Source of the DNA: Paratissierella segnis
GTDB lineage: Bacteria; Bacillota; Clostridia; Tissierellales; Tissierellaceae
DNA: 32,894 nt
Assembly (NCBI RefSeq): GCF_014385195.1
Contig: NZ_JACRTG010000021.1
Location: 1 to 32,894, forward strand
Direction of reading: 5' to 3'
Of the stretch, positions 23,917 to 32,083 are shown in pieces. Every line of letters begins with the position of its first letter. Within the stretch, counting starts at the first letter, position 1. Below the pieces are notes generated by a model that was not told where the DNA came from, searched no databases, and was given only the letters and a program-made list of their open reading frames with translations. A program made the position numbers and the translations under genes.

Positions 23917-24891
23917 ATGCTAGTATTTGAAGATAAATTTAGAATTGATATGGATTTGAGAAAATTTTTTAATAATCAAAATGTATGCTTTATAGATATT
24001 GAAACCACCGGCTTGAGTAGTAAATATTGTTCAATATATCTCATTGGACTTATGTATTACAACTATCAAGAGAAAATGTGGCATCTAATTCAGCTATTTG
24101 CTGAAACCTTAGATGAGGAAAAAAATATATTATTAAACTTTATAGATTATATGTCCGGATTTGATAAGATCATTACATTCAATGGTGACACCTTTGATAT
24201 TCCTTTTATAAATAATAGGCTCAATGCTTTCAATATAGATTATGAAATTGCTGCAGAGAACTCTTTCGATTTATATAAATATGTTAGGGAAAATAAATCC
24301 TATCTTAATCTAGAAAACTTAAAGCTTAAAACCTTGGAAAAAAGGCTTGGGATATACAGAGAGGATTTATATTCCGGGAAAGATTGTATCAAATTTTATA
24401 AGGATTATATAAAGACAAATAATTATGAATTAAGGGACATTATCCTAAAGCATAATTATGACGATCTCTATTATTTGGTATTTATATTACAAATACTTGA
24501 CATAATAGATGATATTAAATCTGTAAAATTTAATTTGTCTGATACTACTATATGTATGAAAATAAAGAACATTATCCTGTCAGGAGACTTTTTTATTATT
24601 ACCGGCAGCTTTGAAGGAAACTTTTCCATACAATATTATGGTAATAATTACAATATCATTTTAAATCAGGATAAAACGTTTGAAATATCATTGGAATATA
24701 ATGTAGGATTAGTCACTAAAGATAAAAAAGCCTTTTATATTGACAAAAGAAAATTGGCACTACTCAAGGATATTGAAGATTGTACCAATTATCAAATATC
24801 AAATAATATTTTGTTGTTACAAGTGGATAAAGAATTTTGTATTGACAATATTAAGGAAATAATTAAAAAGCTTATTATGAATTCAATCTAA
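23917..24891 (+). CDS. YprB-like ribonuclease H-fold exonuclease
   Basis: 324-aa protein with a DEDD-type 3'-5' exonuclease core. The first acidic motif is CFIDIETTGLSS near residue 29-40, a second lies in ITFNGDTFDIPFINNRL near 89-105, and a third in LKHNYDDLYYLV near 180-191. This matches the YprB group (ribonuclease H-like) of Firmicutes, which lacks a settled substrate. It ends 17 nt inside the convergent activase gene. Start is the ATG with AAGGTG; the residues after ~200 form a beta-rich tail without a clear domain. Confidence 0.8.
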   Translation: MLVFEDKFRIDMDLRKFFNNQNVCFIDIETTGLSSKYCSIYLIGLMYYNYQEKMWHLIQLFAETLDEEKNILLNFIDYMSGFDKIITFNGDTFDIPFINNRLNAFNIDYEIAAENSFDLYKYVRENKSYLNLENLKLKTLEKRLGIYREDLYSGKDCIKFYKDYIKTNNYELRDIILKHNYDDLYYLVFILQILDIIDDIKSVKFNLSDTTICMKIKNIILSGDFFIITGSFEGNFSIQYYGNNYNIILNQDKTFEISLEYNVGLVTKDKKAFYIDKRKLALLKDIEDCTNYQISNNILLLQVDKEFCIDNIKEIIKKLIMNSI

Positions 24892-25846
24892 GACTATTGG
24901 AAGACCATTTGCCGCATTTATCACCGAACCTTGCCAATACTATGTCTTCCTCCTTTATTTCCAATATCTCACAGTGATTTGAACAACCGTTACAGTCAAT
25001 TCCATTTACTACATAATCATTTTTATAAAGATCTAACCCCTTAAAACTAGTACTGCCCTTGACCTTCACGTTTTCCTTTCCCAAAAGAGCTGCTCCAATT
25101 GCACCCATTACATCGTAATTTGGGGGCACTATAAGTTCTTCACCTAATTCCAATTCAAATGCTTCTCTAATGCCTACATTCGCTGCAACCCCGCCTTGAA
25201 ATGCTATTGGTCCCTGTATATCTTTACCCTTGCCCACATTGCTTAAATAGTTTCGTACCAATGCTTGACATAAACCCTTTATAATATCATTTTGACTATG
25301 TCCCAATTGTTGTTTATGTATCATATCGGATTCTGCAAAAACGGCACATCTTCCGGCTATCCTTACAGGGTTGACAGATTTCAAGGCCTTATTTCCAAAT
25401 TCACTTATATCTATTCCCAGCCTCAGGGCTTGCCTATCAAGAAAAGAACCGGTGCCCGCAGCACATACGGTATTCATTGCAAAATCCACTATTATTCCAT
25501 CACGCATTAATATAATCTTTGAATCTTGCCCTCCTATTTCAATGATTGTTCTAATGTCGGGGTTGTAATTTAGCGTTGCAATTGCATGGCAGGTAATTTC
25601 GTTTTTTATAACATCTGAACCAACTATAATTGAGGCTAATTGTCTTCCGCTACCTGTGACGCCAACACTTTTGATCTTACTATGACCAAAAGATTCAGAT
25701 AACTCCTTAATTCCGTCCTTTATCATATCTATAGGTTTCCCTTGAGTACGAAGATATTTTTTATATACAAGTAAATCTCTTCCATCTATCAGTGCAATAT
25801 TGGTACTTACAGAGCCCACATCTATTCCCAGATAGTAACTATCCAA
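24875..25846 (-). CDS. 2-hydroxyacyl-CoA dehydratase activase-like ATPase
   Basis: 323-aa member of the BadF/BadG/HgdC ASKHA ATPase family, which uses ATP to drive low-potential electrons into a partner Fe-S protein. Motifs: YLGIDVGSVSTNIALID (1-21), TIIEIGGQDSKIILMRDG (100-117), NTVCAAGTGSFLDRQ with Cys128 and GRCAVFAESD with Cys167, the pair that ligates the dimer-bridging [4Fe-4S] cluster. A C-terminal cluster of extra cysteines (CNGCSNHC) distinguishes it from HgdC. TTG start overlapping the upstream gene by 8 nt. The two partners are not HgdA/HgdB but COG3580/3581-type proteins, so the substrate is unknown. Confidence 0.88.
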   Translation of the reverse strand: MDSYYLGIDVGSVSTNIALIDGRDLLVYKKYLRTQGKPIDMIKDGIKELSESFGHSKIKSVGVTGSGRQLASIIVGSDVIKNEITCHAIATLNYNPDIRTIIEIGGQDSKIILMRDGIIVDFAMNTVCAAGTGSFLDRQALRLGIDISEFGNKALKSVNPVRIAGRCAVFAESDMIHKQQLGHSQNDIIKGLCQALVRNYLSNVGKGKDIQGPIAFQGGVAANVGIREAFELELGEELIVPPNYDVMGAIGAALLGKENVKVKGSTSFKGLDLYKNDYVVNGIDCNGCSNHCEILEIKEEDIVLARFGDKCGKWSSNSLRLNS

Positions 25847-26927
25847 TGCACTTCTCCCTCCTCTTGTTGATTAAATCAATGAATGCCTCTAGCCTCGTTA
25901 GATAACCTGCTTCTCCTGTCATCTCATCAACTACCAGCGTCATAATAGGAAAATCCTCATCCTTCTCAACTGTCTTTAATATACTCTTTGCAACAATTTC
26001 AGGCATACAATTTAGCGGTAAAATTTGAATGACGCCATCAAATCCCCTACTTTTATAATAAATTGCGCTTCCGACTGTTTCCCTTCCATGACCTCCAACC
26101 GGATTTTTTAAATATTGTTCTGCTAATTTGTGTTTCATATTTTCATGTTTTGACCCAAATGGATATGAAAGCACATGATGTTCTAACCATATAGTAGGTG
26201 TCAATGACTTTTCAACCAGAACATTTAAATCTCCTAATTTTTTCTCAATTTCTAAATTTGCAAATGGTTCAATAATAGTATAGATTTCACCGATTATGCC
26301 AATCTTTAAAGGATTTATGTTCTTATCTATTGGGACTTCTCTTAAATCAATCTCAGTATTTTTAATCAATTTTAATAATTCCTCAGCTCCATGTGTTTGT
26401 TCAATATTTAAATAGTAATTATTCATGATTTTATCTACATCTATTTTATTTAATGCATAAGCCCTTACTTCATTTGACAATTGGCTCAAATCATCTGTCT
26501 TTCTAATAAGACTCAATGCTAATTTAGATGATCTATATATCTCTTGGGAGGATTTTGAATTGAGTATCTTGTTTACATTTGTTTTTAATTTGTCTATGCC
26601 TTCACCGATAGCATCAAATACTATAATATCCACATCATACCCCAATCTTTTCAATATATCCGCTTGGATTATCGGATATAATCCAAATCTGCAGGGCCCA
26701 CAGCTTCCCGTAATCAGTATTGTATCTGCACCTTTTTCTATGCTTTCTATATAATTTCCAATAAATATTTTAAAGGGCATACACATCATTTCAGGTGAGT
26801 ATTTGCTGCCAATTTCCAGTGTCTTTCTGCTGCAAATTGGAGGGGTTACTACCTCATGACCTAATTCTTCCAAAAATCCCTTGCAGGCTATATATACGTT
26901 ACCTAAATGTGGAAAGGTTATTTTCAT
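25839..26927 (-). CDS. Activase-associated Fe-S protein, COG3581-like
   Basis: 362-aa protein resembling the C-terminal part of large activase-dehydratase fusion proteins (DUF2229/COG3581 type). Cysteines: C15, C32, C49 (MMCMPFK), C76 and C79 (GSCGPCRFG) and C307 (PLNCMPE), consistent with an iron-sulfur cluster. The C-terminal motif DEMTGEAGYLTRLEAFIDL is shared with the next gene upstream, showing that the two are distant paralogues. Overlaps its neighbours on both sides. Probably a reductase or dehydratase-like partner of the activase; reaction unknown. Confidence 0.78.
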   Translation of the reverse strand: MKITFPHLGNVYIACKGFLEELGHEVVTPPICSRKTLEIGSKYSPEMMCMPFKIFIGNYIESIEKGADTILITGSCGPCRFGLYPIIQADILKRLGYDVDIIVFDAIGEGIDKLKTNVNKILNSKSSQEIYRSSKLALSLIRKTDDLSQLSNEVRAYALNKIDVDKIMNNYYLNIEQTHGAEELLKLIKNTEIDLREVPIDKNINPLKIGIIGEIYTIIEPFANLEIEKKLGDLNVLVEKSLTPTIWLEHHVLSYPFGSKHENMKHKLAEQYLKNPVGGHGRETVGSAIYYKSRGFDGVIQILPLNCMPEIVAKSILKTVEKDEDFPIMTLVVDEMTGEAGYLTRLEAFIDLINKRREKCIG

Positions 26928-27849
26928 CTTTTTTCCTCCATTCCATCATATCTAAAAAGGCATCTATGCGAGTTACGAAACCCGCTTCGCCTGTTTGTTC
27001 GTCTAAGGTCAATACGATCATTGGAATATTTTTTTCAATGCATTTTTTTTCTACCAAATAAACAAGCATTGAATCAAGTCCACACCCAAATGCGCTTAAA
27101 TACATAATCCCATCAATTAATTCATTGTCAATTAAATAATAGGAGCTGCCTATTAATTTTCTGCCTTGAGTCCAAAAAATACGTTTGATAAATTGAGATG
27201 AATACTCTCGATAGTCTTTTTCAGGTATATCCTCTGCAAAAAATAAATTGAGATCTTCATCCTTAAGTTTCTCTAAAATATTCATATTAATAAATTCATC
27301 ATATACATTATAAGGATGACCGAGAATCAATAAATTGGATGATTTTTCATCTTTTTTCAGCGATATATCTGTTTTAAGCAAGTTCTTTTTGTATTTTTCT
27401 TGCTCTCTGATTGCATTTTTATATAATTCTTTCTGACTATAATTTAATTTTAATTCATTTTTCATATCCTTTACCGCAATTTTAACACCGTTTTTATTTC
27501 TTAAATTGATGATTGGATCGATTATTTCAGGCAATCCGTCTATACTGCTTTTTATCATGTCAGAAAGCCCTAGATGTTTAGGACAATTATATTCTCTTTT
27601 ATGTAGCCCAATTATTCTAGGTATAAATATATAGTCTACCTTATCTTTCAAAAAAACTACATGCCCATGAAAGATTTTTACAGGAAGGCAAGCCTCATCA
27701 ACACAAGCCAAAATTCCTGCATTTAAAATATCCTTGTTAGTTTTCGGGGACAACAATATTTCAAATCCTAAACTTTTAAAATACGCTTCCCATACGGGAT
27801 AAAACTCATAAAAATACATTGCTCTTGGAATTCCAATAGTTTTTGTCAT
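26899..27849 (-). CDS. Activase-associated Fe-S protein, COG3580-like
   Basis: 316-aa first gene of the three-gene cluster. N-terminus TIGIPRAMYFYEFYPVWEAYFKSLGFE is typical of DUF2229/COG3580 proteins. Conserved cysteines C49 and C54 (ACVDEACLPVK), C89 (YNCPKHLG) and one in FGCGLDSM suggest cluster binding. C-terminal DEQTGEAGFVTRIDAFLDM repeats the motif of the adjacent paralogue. In many Firmicutes these pieces are fused in one ~1400-aa polypeptide with activase domains; here they are split over three overlapping genes. Function unknown. ATG with GAGGGAG. Confidence 0.78.
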   Translation of the reverse strand: MTKTIGIPRAMYFYEFYPVWEAYFKSLGFEILLSPKTNKDILNAGILACVDEACLPVKIFHGHVVFLKDKVDYIFIPRIIGLHKREYNCPKHLGLSDMIKSSIDGLPEIIDPIINLRNKNGVKIAVKDMKNELKLNYSQKELYKNAIREQEKYKKNLLKTDISLKKDEKSSNLLILGHPYNVYDEFINMNILEKLKDEDLNLFFAEDIPEKDYREYSSQFIKRIFWTQGRKLIGSSYYLIDNELIDGIMYLSAFGCGLDSMLVYLVEKKCIEKNIPMIVLTLDEQTGEAGFVTRIDAFLDMMEWRKKDENNLSTFR

Positions 27850-27939
27850 TTTCTCCCTCTTCCCAAATAATTTGACACATATAATATGATTGCCAATTGA
27901 GAAATAAAATAAACATCTTTGCTAACATATGACAAAAGC

Positions 27940-27972
27940 AAAAAAATAGATAACTAAATTGAGCTATCTATT
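27940..27972 (-). terminator. Terminator after methionine gamma-lyase
   Basis: Minus-strand 11-bp stem AATAGATAGCT/AGTTATCTATT (one G-U) with a 6-nt loop and a run of T. It lies ~100 bp after the stop codon of the lyase gene. Confidence 0.85.
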
Positions 27973-28071
27973 CACTATAAATCTATTATATCCGTTGTTT
28001 TTTAATTTAAGTTATTTTAAGCCATGTTTGCATACTTCTCATATTTTCTCTTAGCATCTTCTTCCGATTTT

Positions 28072-29271
28072 TTAAACGAGTTTGTCCAATGCCTGCTTTA
28101 AATCTGCTATTATATCGTCTACATCTTCAAGACCTACTGATAATCTAACCATTCCTTCAGATATACCCGCTTCAGCTCTTTCTTCCGGAGTATATGGAGA
28201 ATGAGTCATTGAAGCCGGATGTTGAATTAGGGTTTCTGTATCTCCTAAGCTAACTGCTAATGTACATAGTTCCAGAGTATTCATCAATTTTATCCCGCCT
28301 TCCAGACCAGCCTTTAATTTAAATGCTATCATAGCTCCCGGTAATTTCATTTGTTTTTTAGCTAATTCGTATTGAGGAAAACTCATTAGTCCGGGATAAT
28401 CTATACTTTCAATTGCAGGATGAGTTTCCAGAAATTCTGCTACCTTCTGAGCATTAACACAGTGCTTTTCCATTCTAATGTCTAATGTCTTCATTCCTCT
28501 GTTGATTAAATAAGCATCAAACGGGCTTAGAGAAGCACCTGTCATATCCTTGATGCCAACTAATCTAACTTCATCTATAAATTCTTGTTTCCCAACTGCA
28601 AATCCTGCAATGACATCACCATGCCCATTTAAGTATTTGGTTGCCGAGTGAACAACTACATCTGCGCCTAGATCCAATGGTCTTTGAATGTATGGAGTAC
28701 AATAAGTATTATCAACTACTACTATGCACTCTTCCACTGTGTGAGCTATCTTTGATATTGCTTCGATATCAGAAATATTCATATTCGGATTAGCAGGACT
28801 TTCTAAGTAGACAACCTTTGTATTTGGCTTCATAGCTTTTCTTACGTTTTCCGGATCTGTAGTATCTACGAAATCCACTTCCACTTCAAATCTTGTTAAT
28901 CCATGATTTATAAATGCAAATGTACACCCATATAGTGTGTTTGCTGCTACCACATGATCTCCTGCTTTTAACTTCGCCCAAAGAACTGATGTAATAGCTC
29001 CCATACCTGAAGCCGTTGATACGGCTGCCTCCCCATTTTCTAAATTTGCAAGTTTTTCTTCAACTTGGCTATTTGTCGGATTACCTAATCTTGAATATAT
29101 ATATCCGCCTTCTTCTAACGCAAATCTTCTTCCACCTTGTTCAGCTGAATCAAATATAAATGTAGAAGTTTGATATATAGGAGTAGCCAGTGCTCCATGT
29201 TCATTTTTTTGATAACCTGCATGTACTGCTCTAGTTGAAAATTTCATTTTTTCTAATTTTTCCTTATCCAT
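28072..29271 (-). CDS. L-methionine gamma-lyase
   Basis: 399-aa PLP enzyme of the Cys/Met metabolism family, splitting methionine into methanethiol, 2-oxobutyrate and ammonia. PLP lysine is Lys212 (HSATKYLNGHGDV). Tyr114 and Cys116 (NTLYGCTF) and Arg61 (YSRLGNPT) fall on the numbering of the Pseudomonas putida enzyme, and Cys116 is the residue that separates methionine gamma-lyase from cystathionine lyases. The gene follows the TyrR-like regulator by 67 nt with GGAGGT before ATG, and no promoter is evident in between, so the two are probably co-transcribed. This adds 2-oxobutyrate as a fermentation input. Confidence 0.92.
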   Translation of the reverse strand: MDKEKLEKMKFSTRAVHAGYQKNEHGALATPIYQTSTFIFDSAEQGGRRFALEEGGYIYSRLGNPTNSQVEEKLANLENGEAAVSTASGMGAITSVLWAKLKAGDHVVAANTLYGCTFAFINHGLTRFEVEVDFVDTTDPENVRKAMKPNTKVVYLESPANPNMNISDIEAISKIAHTVEECIVVVDNTYCTPYIQRPLDLGADVVVHSATKYLNGHGDVIAGFAVGKQEFIDEVRLVGIKDMTGASLSPFDAYLINRGMKTLDIRMEKHCVNAQKVAEFLETHPAIESIDYPGLMSFPQYELAKKQMKLPGAMIAFKLKAGLEGGIKLMNTLELCTLAVSLGDTETLIQHPASMTHSPYTPEERAEAGISEGMVRLSVGLEDVDDIIADLKQALDKLV

Positions 29272-29338
29272 TGATTAACCTCCCTATATTGTTTATATAT
29301 TTAAATTCTGAATTAGCCGTTTAATTATTCTCCCAGTT

Positions 29339-30898
29339 TCAATAATATTTGAGTATATCTTTATTTATCCCGTACTTTTTCATTCTGTTAATCAAAAGAG
29401 TATGCGTAACTCCAAGATTCCTAGCAGCCCCCCTGATGCTATTACTGGTTTTTAAAGACTCTGTTATTATCTTCTTTTCATAATTTTCAACTGCTTCAGT
29501 CAATGAATGCCCGACAATGCCTGATTCAGGAAAAATAGTGTAATTTAGAATTATTTCTTTTTCGGAAATTTCTTTTCCGATTGAAAGAGCTATAGCTCTT
29601 TCCAATACATTTTGAAATTCTCTTACATTCCCCGGCCAGTTATAGTTTATTAATTTTCTAACTGCACTCTGTTCTATGCTAACGATGTTTTTATTATACC
29701 TTTCAGAATGAATACCAATAAAATGCTCAATAAGTATGGGAATATCCTCTTTCCTTTCACGAAGAGGCGGAATTCTGATATTAAAAATATTAATTCTAAA
29801 TAGTAAGTCCAATCTAAACTCTTTACTCCTAACCATTTCATCGATATTCTGATTAGTGGCTGATAAAAGTCTTACATCAAAACGAACCTCCTTGCTTCCC
29901 CCTATTCTTCTAACCTTTTTTTCCTGTAATACACGAAGAAGCTTTGCTTGAAGATGTTGAGGCATCTCACCAATCTCATCTAAAAATATTGTTCCTTTAT
30001 TAGCTACTTCAAATATCCCAGCTTTTCCATCCTTGTTCCCCCCAGTAAATGTACCCGGCTCATATCCAAACAATTCGCTTTCCAATAATTGCTCAGGAAT
30101 AGCGGCACAGTTGATAGCAATAAAAGGTTTATCTTTTCTTTTGCTCTCATTGTGTATAGCTCTTGCAAACAGCTCCTTACCTGTTCCACTTTCACCTGTT
30201 ATCAATATTGGAGAATCAGATTTAGAATAAAGTTTTCCCTGATTGATTGCGTCAATCATCTTGTTGCTCTCACCAATTATGTCATCAAAGGTAATAGGGT
30301 TATCATATCGGCTTAAAACGCTGGAATTATCAATGTCATAGAATGATGCTAAATAACCCGTTAGAACATTTTCACTATTTCTTATATATTGTAGATTTAC
30401 TTGATATAGTTGATTACCTATCTCCATATTTTCTTTTACTATGGGTTTTCTACTATTACCAGTTTTTAAAGATGATAATAAAATATCATACTCCTCAATG
30501 TATTTCCTGATATTTATTCCTGTAATATCCTTACCTTCGGAATGAAATACCCATTCTGCCGCATAATCATTTACGTATTTTATATCTCCTTTTTGACTGA
30601 GAATAGTAACTCCATAAGGTATTATGTCTAGTACATTATTCAATTCAGTTTCCTTTTCTTCAAAAGGAAATAAATCAATCTCTTCAAGGCTTTCCCAACC
30701 CTCTATTTCTAATAGCTCCTCTTTAATCTTCTCCCAAACATCATCTTCTATAGGATGCAAATTTATATAACATACAAAGGCAAATACCTCCATCCATATT
30801 ATAGGGGCATCATATTTATATAAAACTGATAACGTCCTATAAGTAAGGTGCGGAACATCTTCCTTAAACGTAAGTTTAACCTTTCTGTCTATTTTCAT
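29339..30898 (-). CDS. TyrR-like regulator (ACT-PAS-AAA+-HTH)
   Basis: 519 aa. N-terminal ~1-80 resembles the ACT ligand-binding domain of TyrR (VKLTF...YRTLSVLYKYDAPI...EEIDLFPFEEKE); PAS at ~86-190; AAA+ at ~203-430 with Walker A GESGTGKE (235-242), Walker B GTIFLDEIGEM (302-312) and RINIF/R-finger region; C-terminal TyrR-type HTH at ~485-510 (IRGAARNLGVTHTLLINRMKKYGI). The sigma-54 contact loop, normally GAFTGA, reads GTFTGG (282-287), keeping FTG. Next to methionine gamma-lyase it probably senses an amino acid, perhaps methionine, and drives the lyase. ATG with AAGGAGG. A -24/-12 promoter match and a palindrome lie upstream, suggesting autoregulation. Whether it activates with sigma-54 or works like E. 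coli TyrR is open. Confidence 0.9.
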   Translation of the reverse strand: MKIDRKVKLTFKEDVPHLTYRTLSVLYKYDAPIIWMEVFAFVCYINLHPIEDDVWEKIKEELLEIEGWESLEEIDLFPFEEKETELNNVLDIIPYGVTILSQKGDIKYVNDYAAEWVFHSEGKDITGINIRKYIEEYDILLSSLKTGNSRKPIVKENMEIGNQLYQVNLQYIRNSENVLTGYLASFYDIDNSSVLSRYDNPITFDDIIGESNKMIDAINQGKLYSKSDSPILITGESGTGKELFARAIHNESKRKDKPFIAINCAAIPEQLLESELFGYEPGTFTGGNKDGKAGIFEVANKGTIFLDEIGEMPQHLQAKLLRVLQEKKVRRIGGSKEVRFDVRLLSATNQNIDEMVRSKEFRLDLLFRINIFNIRIPPLRERKEDIPILIEHFIGIHSERYNKNIVSIEQSAVRKLINYNWPGNVREFQNVLERAIALSIGKEISEKEIILNYTIFPESGIVGHSLTEAVENYEKKIITESLKTSNSIRGAARNLGVTHTLLINRMKKYGINKDILKYY

Positions 30899-30919
30899 TT
30901 TTTCCTCCTTTATTCATAA

Positions 30920-30935
30920 TGCAAATAATATGCCT
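30920..30935 (-). promoter_or_regulatory. Candidate sigma-54 (-24/-12) promoter of the regulator-mgl unit
   Basis: Minus strand AGGCAT-ATTAT-TTGCA, with GG and GC at the exact -24/-12 spacing. The predicted start near 30909 leaves a very short leader that begins at the AAGGAGG site, which is unusual. Confidence 0.6.
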
Positions 30936-30996
30936 GCTCATGAAAACGTTATATACTAGTTTAATAGCTACTTCTAATAATCAAGATCATACGGTT

Positions 30997-31011
30997 ATGG
31001 AACGTTTCCAT
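30997..31011 (-). promoter_or_regulatory. Palindromic upstream activator site candidate
   Basis: ATGGAACGTTTCCAT, a perfect 6-3-6 inverted repeat centred about 95 bp upstream of the predicted start, the usual distance for a sigma-54 activator site. A second weaker repeat, GTAAA-ATAA-TTTAC, lies at 31106-31119 and resembles a TyrR box with short spacing. Confidence 0.45.
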
Positions 31012-31128
31012 TCCATTCAAAATACTTATTATAACTTATGGGTTTTAGTGTCTGCTTTTCATTCCACCTGTAATAATTTTAAACCATTATATGCAATTTA
31101 AGCAAGTAAAATAATTTACAATTTGATC

Positions 31129-31157
31129 AAAAAAAATAGACCCATAAGGATCTATTT
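31129..31157 (-). terminator. Terminator of the tRNA array
   Basis: Minus-strand 10-bp stem AAATAGATCC/GGGTCTATTT (one G-U), loop TTAT, T run. It follows the last tRNA gene. Confidence 0.9.
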
Positions 31158-31162
31158 CGTTG

Positions 31163-31239
31163 TGGTGGGCCTTCAGGGACTCGAACCCCGGACCTACCGG
31201 TTATGAGCCGGGCGCTCTAACCAACTGAGCTAAAGGCCC
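31163..31239 (-). tRNA. tRNA with CAT anticodon (Ile2 or elongator Met), copy 1
   Basis: Complete cloverleaf, encoded CCA. Anticodon CAT in loop CTCATAA, like Bacillus tRNA-Ile2, in which C34 is changed to lysidine; elongator Met usually differs. Body is identical to the copy at 31713-31786. Confidence 0.92.
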
Positions 31240-31288
31240 CTATTTATTCAATTCACAATTGTACATGCAAATTGTGCATTGTTAAATA

Positions 31289-31365
<77 letters not shown>

Positions 31366-31370
31366 ATTTA

Positions 31371-31445
31371 TGGCAGGGGTGGCAGGATTTGAACCCACGA
31401 CATTCGGTTTTGGAGACCGACGTTCTGCCACTGAACTACACCCCT
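31371..31445 (-). tRNA. tRNA-Trp(CCA)
   Basis: Acceptor AGGGGTG/CACCCCT, anticodon CCA, discriminator G, encoded CCA end. Confidence 0.95.
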
Positions 31446-31463
31446 AATATTCTCATCCAAATT

Positions 31464-31539
31464 TGGTGCCCAGAGCCGGAATCGAACCAGCGACACGTAG
31501 ATTTTCAGTCTACTGCTCTACCGACTGAGCTATCTGGGC
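31464..31539 (-). tRNA. tRNA-Phe(GAA)
   Basis: Acceptor GCCCAGA/TCTGGGC, anticodon GAA in loop CTGAAAA, encoded CCA. Its 5' 21 nt and leader are duplicated at 31645-31701. Confidence 0.95.
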
Positions 31540-31575
31540 AAACATTTTATAAATATTTCAGTACTAAGTATATCT
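31519..31575 (+). repeat. 57-bp direct repeat, copy 1 (with functional tRNA-Phe)
   Basis: Identical to 31645-31701. It covers the first 21 nt of tRNA-Phe (on the minus strand) and 36 nt of leader. Confidence 0.95.
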
Positions 31576-31593
31576 CTTCGCTTAAATGTACTA

Positions 31594-31665
31594 GCTGCGG
31601 ACTAGCCGATTCACACCAAATCGATGATTTGGGTTCTCTGGCCATACCGACTGAGCTATCTGGGC
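31594..31665 (-). pseudogene. Degenerate tRNA-Phe-like remnant
   Basis: The minus strand begins with an intact tRNA-Phe 5' end (GCCCAGATAGCTCAGTCGGTA) at 31665, then diverges. A possible anticodon arm remains (CCAAA/TTTGG around a 7-nt loop), but U33 is replaced by C, the D stem is disrupted, and the 3' side cannot pair with the acceptor. The remainder weakly resembles a T arm. It is not a working tRNA. Confidence 0.7.
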
Positions 31666-31701
31666 AAACATTTTATAAATATTTCAGTACTAAGTATATC
31701 T
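31645..31701 (+). repeat. 57-bp direct repeat, copy 2
   Basis: Second copy of 31519-31575, offset by 126 bp. It ends 12 bp from the 3' end of the second CAT tRNA. Confidence 0.95.
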
Positions 31702-31712
31702 TATGTAGATGA

Positions 31713-31786
31713 TGGGCCTTCAGGGACTCGAACCCCGGACCTACCGGTTATGAGCCGGGCGCTCTAACCAACTGAGCTAAAGGCCC
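31713..31786 (-). tRNA. tRNA with CAT anticodon (Ile2 or elongator Met), copy 2
   Basis: Body identical to copy 1, but the 3' end is followed by TCA, not CCA, so the tail must be added by the CCA-adding enzyme. It abuts the duplicated tRNA-Phe leader. Confidence 0.92.
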
Positions 31787-31795
31787 CTATTAGTT

Positions 31796-31886
31796 TGGCG
31801 GAGAAGGAGGGATTTGAACCCTCGCGCCCCGTGAAGGACCTACTCCCTTAGCAGGGGAGCCTCTTCAGCCGCTTGAGTACTTCTCC
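31796..31886 (-). tRNA. tRNA-Ser(GCT)
   Basis: Class II tRNA with long variable arm, anticodon GCT, acceptor GGAGAAG/CTTCTCC, discriminator G, encoded CCA. Confidence 0.95.
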
Positions 31887-31909
31887 ACAAAAACATTCAA
31901 AAACACAAA

Positions 31910-32000
31910 TGGCGGAGAGGGTGGGATTCGAACCCACGTGAGCCGTGAGACTCTAACGGTTTTCAAGACCGCCCCGTTATGACCGCTTCGGTACCTCTCC
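31910..32000 (-). tRNA. tRNA-Ser(TGA)
   Basis: Class II tRNA with long variable arm, anticodon TGA, acceptor GGAGAGG/CCTCTCC, discriminator G, encoded CCA. Confidence 0.95.
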
Positions 32001-32006
32001 ATATGA

Positions 32007-32079
32007 TGATCCATCCGCGATTCGAACGCGGGACACCCTGATTAAAAGTCAGGTGCTCTGCCGACTGAGCTAATGGATC
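32007..32079 (-). tRNA. tRNA-Lys(TTT)
   Basis: Acceptor GATCCAT/ATGGATC, anticodon TTT, discriminator A. The next three bases are TCA, so CCA is not encoded. Confidence 0.93.
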
Positions 32080-32083
32080 GTAT

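Noticed and set aside
24875..27849. Genuine 2-hydroxyglutaryl-CoA dehydratase (hgdABC), a second glutamate pathway
   Set aside because: Only the activase fits; the other two proteins carry DUF2229/COG3580-type motifs and not HgdA/HgdB features.
27855..27900. TTGGCA element upstream of the activase-like cluster as a third sigma-54 promoter
   Set aside because: The -24 half is good, but the -12 half reads TTATAT and lacks the essential GC at the right spacing.
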